64,000 nt of DNA from Bacteroidales bacterium (GTDB lineage: Bacteria; Bacteroidota; Bacteroidia; Bacteroidales; UBA6680): contig JAOARD010000053.1 in the NCBI GenBank assembly GCA_025210735.1, forward strand, positions 50,960 to 114,959, in the 5' to 3' direction. The notes beneath the pieces are model-generated. The model saw only the letters and a list, made by a program, of their open reading frames with translations. It did no database searches and was not told the DNA's origin. The position numbers were made by a program, and so were the translations under genes. Numbering within the stretch: position 1 is the stretch's first letter; the number at the start of each line of letters is the position of its first letter. This document shows positions 8,359 through 17,607 of this stretch, one piece after another.

Positions 8359-8907
8359 ATGAATAGTGGTAAGATAGCTGTACGTTATGCCAAAGCTCTT
8401 TACGAACTGGCAAAGGAACGCGATATTGTAGATGTTGTGTATAGCGATATACAACTTATTCATAATACATTTAAAGAATATAAGCAGATTCGCGAGACAA
8501 TGCATAATCCGGTTTTGCCACTTACCAATAAAGCGGCAATACTTAAATCGCTGTTTCAGGATAAGATATCTGCAGATACAGAAAAGTTTATAACAATTAT
8601 AGTTGAGAATGATCGTTGCGAATTTATTGAGCGAATACTCTATAAGTTTTTTGATATTGTAAGAGAGGCAAGAGGGATTAAAGAGGTTGAATTTATTACA
8701 GCAAGCCCTGTTGACGATAATACAAGAGATAAAATAACAACTATAATATCAGAGCAGTATAAAGCGCAGATTGAACTAAAAGAGACGGTGAATCCGGATA
8801 TCATAGGAGGATTTGTGTTGCGAGTTGACGATAAAATGATTGATTCATCAATATCGTCGGAACTTAAGATGATTAGAAGAGAACTACTAAAAACAAATGT
8901 GAATTAA
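8359..8907 (+). CDS. atpH: ATP synthase F1 subunit delta
   Basis: The 182-residue protein matches OSCP/delta. The N-terminal helical domain starts with [20 protein letters not shown], and the C-terminal part has the typical [20 protein letters not shown] motif (about 151-170). Delta links the top of the alpha3beta3 head to subunit b. It sits in the standard b-delta-alpha order with short spacers (15 and 17 bp), consistent with one transcript. Confidence 0.94.
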   Translation: MNSGKIAVRYAKALYELAKERDIVDVVYSDIQLIHNTFKEYKQIRETMHNPVLPLTNKAAILKSLFQDKISADTEKFITIIVENDRCEFIERILYKFFDIVREARGIKEVEFITASPVDDNTRDKITTIISEQYKAQIELKETVNPDIIGGFVLRVDDKMIDSSISSELKMIRRELLKTNVN

Positions 8908-8924
8908 AAACTTATATAATAACA

Positions 8925-10505
8925 ATGACTGATATAAAACCCGCAGAGGTATCTGCTATACTTAAACAACAACTTGAAGGTCTTAAAACAGACTCTGAAT
9001 TACAAGAGGTTGGTTCTGTTCTTACAGTGGGAGATGGTATTGCACTAATATACGGACTGTCTAATGTTCAGTCTAATGAGATGGTTGAGTTTGAAACAGG
9101 TACATTAGGTATTGTTCTGAACCTTGAAGAGGATAATGTAGGAGCTGTACTGCTTGGATCAGGCGAGGGAATAAAAGAGGGAACTGTTGTAAAAAGATTA
9201 AACAGAATATCGTCAATAGCAGTAGGAGAAGGGCTTCTTGGACGTGTTGTAAACACTGTTGGCGAAGCTATTGATGGTAAAGGAGATATACAGGGAGAGT
9301 TAATTAACCTTCCGCTTGAGCGCAAAGCACCCGGGGTAATATATCGTCAGCCTGTTAAACAGCCATTGCAAACTGGTATTAAAGCAATTGATTCAATGAT
9401 ACCTATCGGACGTGGTCAACGTGAGTTGATTATCGGTGATCGACAAACAGGAAAAACAGCAATTGCACTAGATACAATAATAAATCAGAAAGAGTTTTAC
9501 GAGAAAGGAGAGCCTGTATACTGTATATATGTTGCAATAGGACAGAAAGGATCTACAGTACGTAATATTGCACGTATACTTGAAGATGCAGGAGCACTTG
9601 ATTATACAGTAATAGTATCTGCAACAGCATCAGATCCTGCTGCATTACAGTTTTATGCACCAATGGCAGGTGCTGCTATAGGTGAATACTTCAGAGATAC
9701 TGGTCGTCATGCACTTATAATATACGATGATTTGTCGAAACAGGCGGTTTCGTACCGTGAAGTTTCGCTGTTGTTACGTCGTCCGCCGGGACGTGAGGCG
9801 TATCCGGGAGATATCTTCTATCTGCACTCAAGATTATTAGAGCGTGCTGCAAAAATTATTGAGAACGATGATGTTGCCGCAGGAATGAACGACCTTCCTG
9901 AACCACTCAGAGATAAGGTTAAAGGAGGAGGATCATTAACGGCGCTTCCTATTATTGAGACACAGGCAGGTGATGTATCGGCATATATCCCTACCAATGT
10001 AATATCAATTACCGACGGACAGATATTCCTTGAATCGGATCTGTTTAATGCCGGAGTACGTCCTGCAATTAATGTTGGTATATCGGTATCAAGAGTAGGA
10101 GGTAGTGCTCAGATTAAGACAATGAAAAAGATTGCAGGAACACTTAAACTTGATCAGGCTCAGTACCGCGAGCTTGAAGCATTCTCTAAGTTTGGTTCCG
10201 ATCTTGATGCAGCAACAATGGCTGTACTTAATAAAGGAGAACGTAACGTAGAGATACTTAAGCAGGGACAGTTTCAGCCATTTAAGGTTGAGGATCAGAT
10301 TGCAATAATATATTGTGGAACAAAAGGTCTGTTAAACAGTGTTCCGGTTAATAGAATAAAGGAGTTTGAGAAGTTATATCTCGATAGATTAAATACCGAA
10401 CATAAAGAGGTATTACAGTCGCTTAAAGAGGGTAAACTTTCAGACGATATTGAGTCGGTAATGAGAAATCTTGCAGAAGAGATATCTGTAGATATTGGAG
10501 AATAA
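8925..10505 (+). CDS. atpA: ATP synthase F1 subunit alpha
   Basis: The 526-residue alpha subunit is full length. It has the N-terminal beta barrel (about 25-95), P-loop GDRQTGKT (171-178), the nucleotide-binding core with [30 protein letters not shown] regions, and the C-terminal helical domain with the VSRVGGSAQ segment. Alpha subunits bind regulatory nucleotide and supply the arginine finger to beta. The beta gene (atpD) is not in this window, so the enzyme depends on genes elsewhere. Confidence 0.97.
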   Translation: MTDIKPAEVSAILKQQLEGLKTDSELQEVGSVLTVGDGIALIYGLSNVQSNEMVEFETGTLGIVLNLEEDNVGAVLLGSGEGIKEGTVVKRLNRISSIAVGEGLLGRVVNTVGEAIDGKGDIQGELINLPLERKAPGVIYRQPVKQPLQTGIKAIDSMIPIGRGQRELIIGDRQTGKTAIALDTIINQKEFYEKGEPVYCIYVAIGQKGSTVRNIARILEDAGALDYTVIVSATASDPAALQFYAPMAGAAIGEYFRDTGRHALIIYDDLSKQAVSYREVSLLLRRPPGREAYPGDIFYLHSRLLERAAKIIENDDVAAGMNDLPEPLRDKVKGGGSLTALPIIETQAGDVSAYIPTNVISITDGQIFLESDLFNAGVRPAINVGISVSRVGGSAQIKTMKKIAGTLKLDQAQYRELEAFSKFGSDLDAATMAVLNKGERNVEILKQGQFQPFKVEDQIAIIYCGTKGLLNSVPVNRIKEFEKLYLDRLNTEHKEVLQSLKEGKLSDDIESVMRNLAEEISVDIGE

Positions 10506-10529
10506 ATTGCTGTTATATAAATATATATT

Positions 10530-11405
10530 ATGGGTAGCTTAAAGGAGATTAGATCAAGAGTAGCATCTGTTACATCAACGCAGAAGATAACCAGCGCAAT
10601 GAAGATGGTATCTGCTGCAAAGCTAAGAAAAGCACAGGATGCCATACTCAGGATGAGGCCATATGCCGATAAACTACACAATGTATTACTATCTGTTGGG
10701 AGTAGTTTAGGTAAGGACTACCCGAACCCGTTTGTTACACCACGTGAGGAGAATAAGGTTTTAATAGTAGTTATAAGCTCAAATAGCAGCCTTTGCGGCG
10801 CTTTTAACATGAATGTGGCCAAAAGTGTGCGCAAGCTTGTTTCTGATAAATACAGCAACCAAAACAGCGTTAATAACGTGCATTTTGCTATAATTGGTAA
10901 AAAGGCTGCTGATAACCTTAAGGAATTTAAGGATAATGTTGTTGCAGATCATTCAGAGTTATTAGACAATACTTCATATGACAATGTTAAAGCTATTGCC
11001 GGAGAGCTGGTTATGAAGTATATTGATGGTGAATATGACAAGATAGAGTTTGTATATAACAGATTTAAGAATGCAGCAACACAGATTCTTACAATAGAAA
11101 CATTTCTTCCGCTTGAGTTACCCGATGTTGATGAAGATAGTGTAACAGATTATATTTATGAGCCTGATAAAGAGGGATTGATAAATGAGGTTATTCCGCT
11201 TTCGTTGGAGGTACAGTTTTACCGTGCAATACGCGAGAGCCTTGCTGCAGAACACGGAGCCAGAATGACAGCAATGCATATGGCTACTGATAATGCGGGT
11301 GAATTACTTCGTAAACTTAAACTTGAGTATAATAAAGCGCGTCAGGCATCAATTACCAATGAGATACTTGAGATTGTTGGAGGTGCCGAGGCTCTGAAAG
11401 GATAA
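10530..11405 (+). CDS. atpG: ATP synthase F1 subunit gamma
   Basis: The 291-residue gamma subunit has the conserved N-terminal helix (KEIRSRVASVTSTQKITSAM) and the matching C-terminal helix (RESLAAEHGARMTAMHMATD with NKARQASITNEILEIVGGAEAL), which pair as the rotating coiled-coil shaft. A Rossmann-like middle domain (about 70-210) contains SSNSSLCGAFN. It is the last gene of the cluster and is followed within 25 bp by a strong intrinsic terminator. Confidence 0.96.
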   Translation: MGSLKEIRSRVASVTSTQKITSAMKMVSAAKLRKAQDAILRMRPYADKLHNVLLSVGSSLGKDYPNPFVTPREENKVLIVVISSNSSLCGAFNMNVAKSVRKLVSDKYSNQNSVNNVHFAIIGKKAADNLKEFKDNVVADHSELLDNTSYDNVKAIAGELVMKYIDGEYDKIEFVYNRFKNAATQILTIETFLPLELPDVDEDSVTDYIYEPDKEGLINEVIPLSLEVQFYRAIRESLAAEHGARMTAMHMATDNAGELLRKLKLEYNKARQASITNEILEIVGGAEALKG

Positions 11406-11427
11406 TTTATATATACCAAATATATTT

Positions 11428-11460
11428 AAAACCCTCTTGTATCTTATACAAGAGGGTTTT
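11428..11460 (+). terminator. Terminator of the ATP synthase operon
   Basis: ACCCTCTTGTAT and ATACAAGAGGGT form a 12-bp stem with a 3-nt loop, flanked by AAA and TTTT. The A-run before and T-run after make it potentially bidirectional. Confidence 0.9.
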
Positions 11461-11545
11461 GTATATGTATAAATGTCAGACTCCGTTTAATAGAATGATT
11501 GATTTTCTCTTGTGTCAGCCGATCGGAGACGGGAGCCTTCCTTTA

Positions 11546-14020
11546 TTATATAAACAGGTTTACATTAGACTTCTCTGCCTCCTCAAGATACGATGCAACA
11601 CCACCAATCTTAACATTATCTATAAGTTCCTCTTTTGATACACCCATAACATCCATACTCATCTGACAGGCAATCATCTCTACCCCGTTATCTATAGCAG
11701 ATTGTATAAGTGTTTCAAGTGAATCTACGCGTTTGTTATTCATTCTTTTGCGCATCATCTTAGAACCTAATCCCATCATATTCATCTTTGATAGTTTCAA
11801 ATGGCCAGAGTCTTTTGCCATCATGGCACCAAACATCTTACCCATTATATCCTTATCAACCTTAGGTTTATCTGTTTTTTTAATGACATTAAGCCCCCAG
11901 AAGGTAAAAAACAGGGTGACTTTTTTCCCGGCCGCCGCAGCACCATTGGCAATTACCATTGATGCTAGTGCGCGGTCAAGATCATCGCTAAATACAACCA
12001 TAGTCTTATTATCGGCTATAGCAGATTTAACTTCAGGGTTTACGGACTTATTCTCTTTCTCTATTGTGGCAGTAATAATTCCTTTGTTGTTATTAACTGA
12101 TAACAACTTGTTTCCGGTCATATTACACCAACTCTCAACATCCTTTGCAAATCCAGGATCGGATGCTTTTTGAATAATTCTTTCTCCTGTGGAAATGTTT
12201 TCAATCTCCTTTTTAAGTTTCAAAATAGGTCCGGGGCACTGTAAGCCGCATGCATCAACCTCAATTGTTTTTACAACATTGTTTACAGTGTTCTCATGGT
12301 TATTTCCCTGATAAATATTATCGTCTTTTGCTATATAATCAGACCCGAAAATGTCTTCATTGCTCTGTTTGCTAATTGCGTGCTCGTATGTTTTGTAGCC
12401 TCCGCTGAGGTTGTAAACCTCCTTAAAACCATTCTGTGTGAGTATCCTCGCGGCAATATAGCCTCTTAATCCAACACCGCAATATACAATAGTTTTTTTA
12501 TCTTTTGGTAATTCATCCAATTTTTTTCTTAAATGGTCAACGTCAATGTTTAACGAGCCCTCTATGTGCCCAAGGCTGTGTTCGTCGGCAGTCCTTACAT
12601 CCAGCATGGTTACATTAGGTAAATGTATGTTTTGCAAATCGTTCCAGTGAATTATCTTCACAAGACCATTTAAAATGTTTTCAGCTGCAAAACCAGCTTG
12701 ATTAACCGGATCTTTTGCCGACGAGAATGGAGGAGCATATGCATGTTCAATCTCCTGAAGATCATATATTGTACCCGAGTTCTGCAGAACAGTGGCTATA
12801 AGATCAATTCGTTTATCTACACCAACGTAACCAACCATCTGTGCTCCGAATAATTTTCCGTTCTCAGGATCGAATATTATTTTTAGTGTAGATGGCATTG
12901 CACCAGGATAGTAACCTGCACTGGATGAGCCATGAATAATATTTGAGATATACTTTATGCCCTCTCTCTTAAGAACCTTTTCTGATACACCAGTTGAAGC
13001 AACAGTTATATCAAACACCTTGGCTATGGCGGTTGTTATAGATCCCTTATACTCTCTCTTGTCGCCATACACAAGATTATCTGCAAGTATACGTCCCTGT
13101 TTATTTGCCGGGCCGGCAAGATATGCATTGGTATGTTTCCCTGTTATGGGATTCTCAAATGCTATGGCATCGCCAAGTGCATATATATCGTTAACCGATG
13201 TTCTAAGATATTTATCAACCTTAATACCTCCCGACTCCGCGATATCAAGATTTGCCGATTTAGCAAGAGCAAGTTCTGGTTTAACACCAATTGACAATAT
13301 CACCAACTCTGCATCAATCTCTCTTCCTGATTGAAGTTTTACTTTAATATTACCACTATTGTCGCTGAATGAGTTAACGCCATCGTTAAGATAAAACTCT
13401 ACATTCTTTGTTTTAAGGTGCTGATGAACCTCGGCTGCCATCTCATAGTCAAGAGGAGCCATTACCTGATTTGCCATCTCAACAATAGTGACATTCAGAC
13501 CTAAATGATGCAGGTTTTCGGCCATTTCAAGCCCTATAAAGCCGGCACCAATAACAACTGCCCTTTTAGGCTTTTTATCATCAACAAAGGCCTTTATTTT
13601 ATCTGTATCTTTTACATTTCTTAGTGTGAATATTGTTGGGTGTGTAATACCCTCAATTGGAGGTTTAATTGGTTCTGCACCCGGCGATAGTATTAATTTA
13701 TCGTATGTTTCAGTATAGGTTGTATTCTTCTTCAGATCCTTTACTTCAACTGTTTTATCGTTACTGTTAATACCAATTACTTCGTTAAATATTCTGACAT
13801 CAATATTAAGTCTGGCGTTGAAACTTTCAGGGGTTTGAACCAAAAGATTTTCTCTCTCTTTAATTACATCTCCAATGTAATAGGGTAAACCACAATTTGC
13901 ATAGGAGATATGTTCTCCTCTTTCAAACATTATTATCTCTGCTTTTTCATCAAGTCGTCTCAGACGGGCAGCAGTTGTTGCACCACCTGCAACCCCACCA
14001 ACAATTAAGTATTTTGCCAT
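11546..14020 (-). CDS. CoA-disulfide/persulfide reductase fused to rhodanese, TusA and DsrE-like domains
   Basis: The 824-residue cytoplasmic flavoprotein has four parts. Residues 1-445 are a CoA-disulfide reductase-type pyridine-nucleotide oxidoreductase: FAD motif VGGVAGGATTAARLRRL and active Cys43 in SYANCGLPYY. About 455-545 is a rhodanese with Cys514 (VYCGVGLRG). About 585-650 is a TusA/SirA domain with the CPGP motif (Cys595). The rest is a DsrE/F-like domain (MVVFSDDLDRALASMVIANG). The order resembles NADH-dependent persulfide reductases extended with sulfur-relay modules, suggesting that sulfane sulfur is passed between domains. The ATG at 14020 is preferred: an upstream in-frame ATG at 14071 would lie above the predicted transcription start. 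Confidence 0.88.
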   Translation of the reverse strand: MAKYLIVGGVAGGATTAARLRRLDEKAEIIMFERGEHISYANCGLPYYIGDVIKERENLLVQTPESFNARLNIDVRIFNEVIGINSNDKTVEVKDLKKNTTYTETYDKLILSPGAEPIKPPIEGITHPTIFTLRNVKDTDKIKAFVDDKKPKRAVVIGAGFIGLEMAENLHHLGLNVTIVEMANQVMAPLDYEMAAEVHQHLKTKNVEFYLNDGVNSFSDNSGNIKVKLQSGREIDAELVILSIGVKPELALAKSANLDIAESGGIKVDKYLRTSVNDIYALGDAIAFENPITGKHTNAYLAGPANKQGRILADNLVYGDKREYKGSITTAIAKVFDITVASTGVSEKVLKREGIKYISNIIHGSSSAGYYPGAMPSTLKIIFDPENGKLFGAQMVGYVGVDKRIDLIATVLQNSGTIYDLQEIEHAYAPPFSSAKDPVNQAGFAAENILNGLVKIIHWNDLQNIHLPNVTMLDVRTADEHSLGHIEGSLNIDVDHLRKKLDELPKDKKTIVYCGVGLRGYIAARILTQNGFKEVYNLSGGYKTYEHAISKQSNEDIFGSDYIAKDDNIYQGNNHENTVNNVVKTIEVDACGLQCPGPILKLKKEIENISTGERIIQKASDPGFAKDVESWCNMTGNKLLSVNNNKGIITATIEKENKSVNPEVKSAIADNKTMVVFSDDLDRALASMVIANGAAAAGKKVTLFFTFWGLNVIKKTDKPKVDKDIMGKMFGAMMAKDSGHLKLSKMNMMGLGSKMMRKRMNNKRVDSLETLIQSAIDNGVEMIACQMSMDVMGVSKEELIDNVKIGGVASYLEEAEKSNVNLFI

Positions 14021-14060
14021 ATATAAAGTATTTGTATTAACATATCCAGATATCTCGATA

Positions 14061-14089
14061 CAAAAATACATTTCTTATACATTATACAA
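14061..14089 (-). promoter_or_regulatory. Promoter of the persulfide reductase gene
   Basis: On the minus strand, TATTTTTG (14061-14068) fits TAnnTTTG, and TTG lies 18 bp upstream (14087-14089). Transcription would start near 14055, which supports translation from 14020. Confidence 0.55.
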
Positions 14090-14230
14090 TGATGATTTGT
14101 TATGGTTTAGACTAAACGGCATATATTGTACATATGCTCATAATAAAAAGTGATTAATCTATCAAAAGCTTTGATTAAAGTAATAAAAATACAGATTAAA
14201 TATATTTGCTCTACTGCATTGTGTACTAAA

Positions 14231-15802
14231 TTATTTACCCTCTTTTTTAGGGTAATCAAGTGTATAGTGCAAACCACAGCTCTCTTTACGCTCTTTAGCC
14301 ATCTTAATAATCAGATAACCAACATTTATCATATTACGCAGTTCGCATAACGATTGTAAGAGTGTAGACTTCTTATAAAGTTCTTCGGTCTCTTTATAAA
14401 TTATCTCAAGACGACGCAATGCCCTGTCTAACCTAAGATCGGAACGTACAATACCAACATAGCTGTTCAGAATCATCTGCATCTCTTTGTATGTTTGTGT
14501 AATAAGAACGCGCTCCTCTGGATATGTTGTTCCGGACTTATCCCAATCAGGAATATCCTCTTTATGCTGAATACTGTTTATATCGGCACAACTGTGTTTT
14601 GCAGCTCTGTTAGCAAACACAATACCCTCAAGCAATGAGTTAGAAGCCAGACGGTTTGCACCATGCAAACCAGTACTTGCAGCCTCGCCTGCAGCATACA
14701 GATGGCTTATGGTACTCTGTCCGTTTATATTAACCTTTATACCACCACAAGCATAGTGCGCTGCTGGTACAACCGGAATCACCTCTTTGGTTATATCGTA
14801 CCCTTTATCCAGACATCTCTGGTATATATTCGGGAAATGTCTCTTTGTCTTCTCGGCATCTTTATGAGTAACATCAAGGTAAACAAAGTCATCACCATGA
14901 ATCTTAAGTTCGTGGTCAATTGCACGTGCTACAATATCTCTTGGAGCCAGACTTCCTCTCTTATCGTACTTAGGCATAAAATCCTCGCCCTTACGATTCT
15001 TTAATATTGCACCATATCCGCGCATTGCTTCCGATATAAGAAACGATGGTCGTGTATTAGGATCAAATAATGATGTTGGATGAAACTGCATAAACTCCAT
15101 ATTCTCAATCATACCCTTTGCACGATATACCATTGCAATGCCATCGCCGGTTGCTACTGTAGGGTTTGTGGTAGTCTGATAAACACTACCAATACCACCT
15201 GTTGCAATCATTGTCTTTTTTGCAAGAACAGTTTTTATGTCGCGGGTTTTAAGGTCAAGTACATATGCACCATAGCACTCAGTATCTTTATGGCTGCGCT
15301 TAACCTCTTTTCCTAAATGGTGCTGAGTAATAATGTCAAGAGCAAAGTGATTTTCAAGTATTGTAATGTTCTTATTCTTCAGAACCTGATCGGTTAATCT
15401 GTACTGAATCTCTTTGCCTGTAATATCTTTATGATGAAGTATCCTGTACTCAGTATGGCCACCTTCGCGGGCCAGATCGTATTTACCTTCGTCTGTTTTA
15501 TCAAAGTCAACACCCCAGTCTATTAACTGCTGAATCTCGGCAGGGCCCTCTTCAACAACCATCTTTACAACCTCAGGGTTGTTTATACCTGATCCGGCAC
15601 TTATAGTATCGGCAATATGTTTCTCGTTATTATCCGGACTATAAGTAACTGCCGCAATACCACCCTGAGCATAACAGGTGTTGGTCTCTCTCATTTCTGC
15701 TTTCGAAATAAGAGTTACTTTTCCGTATTCAGCTACTTTTAGAGCGTAGCTAAGCCCTGCTATTCCTGATCCTAAGACAAGGAAATCTGTATAGATCTTC
15801 AT
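14231..15802 (-). CDS. nadB: L-aspartate oxidase
   Basis: The 523-residue flavoprotein oxidises L-aspartate to iminoaspartate, the first step of de novo NAD synthesis. It shows the FAD motif FLVLGSGIAGLSYA at the N-terminus, EFMQFHPTSLF, the active-site block HYACGGIKVN, and GLHGANRLASNSLLEG, which together mark the NadB branch of the fumarate reductase/succinate dehydrogenase flavoprotein family. The C-terminal helical domain is present. Start at 15802 (MKIYTDFLVLGSG) is chosen over an ATG 33 bp upstream because the FAD motif normally lies near the N-terminus. nadA and nadC are not adjacent. Confidence 0.95.
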   Translation of the reverse strand: MKIYTDFLVLGSGIAGLSYALKVAEYGKVTLISKAEMRETNTCYAQGGIAAVTYSPDNNEKHIADTISAGSGINNPEVVKMVVEEGPAEIQQLIDWGVDFDKTDEGKYDLAREGGHTEYRILHHKDITGKEIQYRLTDQVLKNKNITILENHFALDIITQHHLGKEVKRSHKDTECYGAYVLDLKTRDIKTVLAKKTMIATGGIGSVYQTTTNPTVATGDGIAMVYRAKGMIENMEFMQFHPTSLFDPNTRPSFLISEAMRGYGAILKNRKGEDFMPKYDKRGSLAPRDIVARAIDHELKIHGDDFVYLDVTHKDAEKTKRHFPNIYQRCLDKGYDITKEVIPVVPAAHYACGGIKVNINGQSTISHLYAAGEAASTGLHGANRLASNSLLEGIVFANRAAKHSCADINSIQHKEDIPDWDKSGTTYPEERVLITQTYKEMQMILNSYVGIVRSDLRLDRALRRLEIIYKETEELYKKSTLLQSLCELRNMINVGYLIIKMAKERKESCGLHYTLDYPKKEGK

Positions 15803-15927
15803 ACAAATACAATTTATATGGTGGCCGACTAACACAGTTAATCTGCCAGTCTGTAGCCTTTAATAAAAGGCGCTTAATTATGTTAATTAATGCAGCGTTG
15901 TCCTGATATCTGGCAATACTGCAAAGG

Positions 15928-15935
15928 CAAATATA
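15928..15935 (-). promoter_or_regulatory. Possible -7 element for nadB
   Basis: TATATTTG on the minus strand matches TAnnTTTG about 125 bp before the nadB start. No clear -33 partner is visible. Confidence 0.35.
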
Positions 15936-16032
15936 CAGATTCATGTAGTTGAGTGTTATCTAAAAATTAAATTATTTTGATTTAAAAGGACTAATCGTAT
16001 CTTTAAGCTTAATTAAATACTAAAACAGTGAT

Positions 16033-16494
16033 ATGAATTTTTTACGACGTTTCCTGAAGTTTCTTGCCTTTTTCGGGGTATCATATATACTTATTTTTGT
16101 TCTTTTTGTATACTTGTCGCCATCAAGCAAAGACATACCTCTTGATGAATTTATAGCAATGCGATTTGGATTAAAGTCGGTACTGATAATATTCGGATTC
16201 TCAATAATATATCCACTTATGGGGTTTGCGAAAATAAAATTTTATGTAAATGGCGATTGGGAAGCTAATAAGGAGTGGATTATTCCGATTGTTGAGGAGT
16301 GTGGTTATGTTAAAGAGGAGGAGAACGATAAAGAGATTACCTATAGAAAGAAGAATAAATTTATGCGTGCTATAAACCTTGGAGAAGATCATCTGATACT
16401 TGACAAAACAGATAATCCGCTTGAGTTTTACGGAATGCGAAAAGAGGTAAAAAGATTAAAACAACGATTAGATCTCGCAAAAGAGTTAAGATAA
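16033..16494 (+). CDS. Unknown membrane protein with two TM helices
   Basis: The 153-residue protein has two hydrophobic helices (about 10-31 and 49-67) near the N-terminus, then a charged soluble domain (about 75-153) containing CGYVKEEENDKEITYRKKN and ending in a helix, VKRLKQRLDLAKELR. I do not recognise a family. The gene is transcribed alone, divergent from nadB, and is followed immediately by a strong terminator. The C-terminal domain should be cytoplasmic if the N-terminus is inside. Confidence 0.7.
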   Translation: MNFLRRFLKFLAFFGVSYILIFVLFVYLSPSSKDIPLDEFIAMRFGLKSVLIIFGFSIIYPLMGFAKIKFYVNGDWEANKEWIIPIVEECGYVKEEENDKEITYRKKNKFMRAINLGEDHLILDKTDNPLEFYGMRKEVKRLKQRLDLAKELR

Positions 16495-16500
16495 AATATA

Positions 16501-16532
16501 AACGACCCGCAATTTCAGGGTCGTTTTTTTTA
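16501..16532 (+). terminator. Intrinsic terminator
   Basis: AACGACCC and GGGTCGTT form an 8-bp stem around a 9-nt loop, followed by a run of Ts. It closes the 153-residue membrane protein gene. Confidence 0.9.
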
Positions 16533-16639
16533 TCCCTGATAATAGATATACCATACTACAGATACCCTGTGTAGTTCAACATAACTGTAAACAAAGCTTC
16601 CGTATTACTGTTATTCACAATAATGTAAATGATTATTGT

Positions 16640-16728
16640 ATGAAACTAAGCATAAGAATAGTCATTCACACATGAGAATGATTATTATGCGGAGTTCCAT
16701 CTGACCATTAAAAAGAAAAAATAAACAG
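16640..16728 (+). repeat. Leader element copy 3
   Basis: ATGAAACTAAGCATAAGAAT opens the element, followed by GTCATTCACACATGAGAATG, GCGGAGTTCCATCTGACC and TTAAAAAGAAAAAATAAACA before the ATG at 16729. The short frame from 16640 would encode MKLSIRIVIHT. CATCTG can pair with the start-region CAGATG. It shows that the element is not confined to the ABC operon. Confidence 0.75.
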
Positions 16729-17202
16729 ATGAAACTAAGAGGTAATACATTTAACAGGATTGATATAGCAGTTACAAACTGGATGGCTAAGAATGGTCTG
16801 ATACTGCTAAGGGTTAGTATAGCAATTATATTTATATGGTTTGGGGTGCTAAAATATATTGATGGGTACAGCCCTGCCGAAGGGATTGCCGTAAATACAA
16901 TTGATGCATTAACGTTTGGTATTTTTACAGATAAAATAATACTATATATTCTTGCAACATGGGAGGTAGCAATAGGAGTAGGGCTTATGTTTAAGCTCTT
17001 TATGCGCGAAACCCTGCTGTTATTGTATCTGCAAATGGTAGGAACATTTACTCCAATACTTCTGTTTCCTGGTGAGGTGTTTCATATCTTTCCGTTCTCA
17101 TTAACACTTGAGGGGCAGTATATAGTTAAAAACATTGTAATAGTGAGTGCAGGAATTGTTATAGGTGCAACTGTGCGTGGTGGTAAATTAACATCTGAAT
17201 AA
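16729..17202 (+). CDS. DoxX-like/DUF417 (YkgB-type) membrane protein
   Basis: The 157-residue protein has four TM helices (about 22-42, 62-80, 84-105, 126-150) and the early motif IIFIWFGVLKYIDGYSPAEG, which resembles the YkgB/DUF417 group near DoxX. Proteins of this group are small inner-membrane proteins with poorly defined roles, sometimes linked to oxidative or thiol stress. It is monocistronic, preceded by leader element copy 3, whose end abuts the ATG, so its expression may be set post-transcriptionally by that leader. Confidence 0.7.
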   Translation: MKLRGNTFNRIDIAVTNWMAKNGLILLRVSIAIIFIWFGVLKYIDGYSPAEGIAVNTIDALTFGIFTDKIILYILATWEVAIGVGLMFKLFMRETLLLLYLQMVGTFTPILLFPGEVFHIFPFSLTLEGQYIVKNIVIVSAGIVIGATVRGGKLTSE

Positions 17203-17449
17203 ATCCTGTTAATACCCTTTTTTTTAATAGTTTGATGTTTGTTGTAAACAATCTGATAACCTTAATATTTGGGGTTATATACAAATTGTAATACCTGTTC
17301 TGGTACCGGATGATCAAAAGCTTTATAGTTTAGCGATATAATCATTATGTAGTTGCGATATATGCTTAAGGTTGTGTAATCGCATTTTAATAGTGTTTAA
17401 AAATTAGTTCTTGTAGATTAAAGCGCAAAGTAATGTTTCAACATTACAC

Positions 17450-17485
17450 ACCCCTGTAAATTGTCTGTTTGCAGGGGTTTTCTTT
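17450..17485 (+). terminator. Terminator-like hairpin
   Basis: ACCCCTG (17450-17456) and CAGGGGT (17472-17478) form a 7-bp stem followed by TTTTCTTTTT. It lies about 250 bp after the DUF417-like gene. Confidence 0.7.
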
Positions 17486-17574
17486 TTAAATTAAATTTCA
17501 TGTATAAATTGTTGATCTGTAATAGTTCAGGAATACGGTAAATAATTTATGATTTAATGCATCTGTTTTTTATC

Positions 17575-17582
17575 TATATTTG
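17575..17582 (+). promoter_or_regulatory. -7 element of the methyltransferase promoter
   Basis: TATATTTG fits TAnnTTTG. It would start transcription near 17588, upstream of the ATG at 17608 but downstream of an in-frame ATG at 17557, and so argues for the later start. Confidence 0.5.
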
Positions 17583-17607
17583 TAACCATTGTATAAGGTT
17601 TTGTAAT

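Larger units (their letters stand above)
17203..17607 (+). other. Intergenic region before the methyltransferase
   Basis: About 400 bp without a gene. It holds an inverted repeat GTAATGT-TTCA-ACATTAC (17430-17447), directly followed by a terminator-like hairpin at 17450-17478 and the methyltransferase promoter element near 17575. The rest is AT-rich with no evident coding potential. Confidence 0.6.

Noticed and set aside
12957..13334. Long open frames opposite the persulfide reductase, nadB and ATP synthase genes
   Set aside because: They are mirror frames of well-supported genes, with no domain features of their own.
14021..14071. 17-residue extension of the persulfide reductase
   Set aside because: The FAD motif should be close to the N-terminus and the predicted transcription start lies downstream of 14071.
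17557..17607. 17-residue extension of the methyltransferase
   Set aside because: It overlaps the TATATTTG promoter element and the HTH domain begins right after the later ATG.
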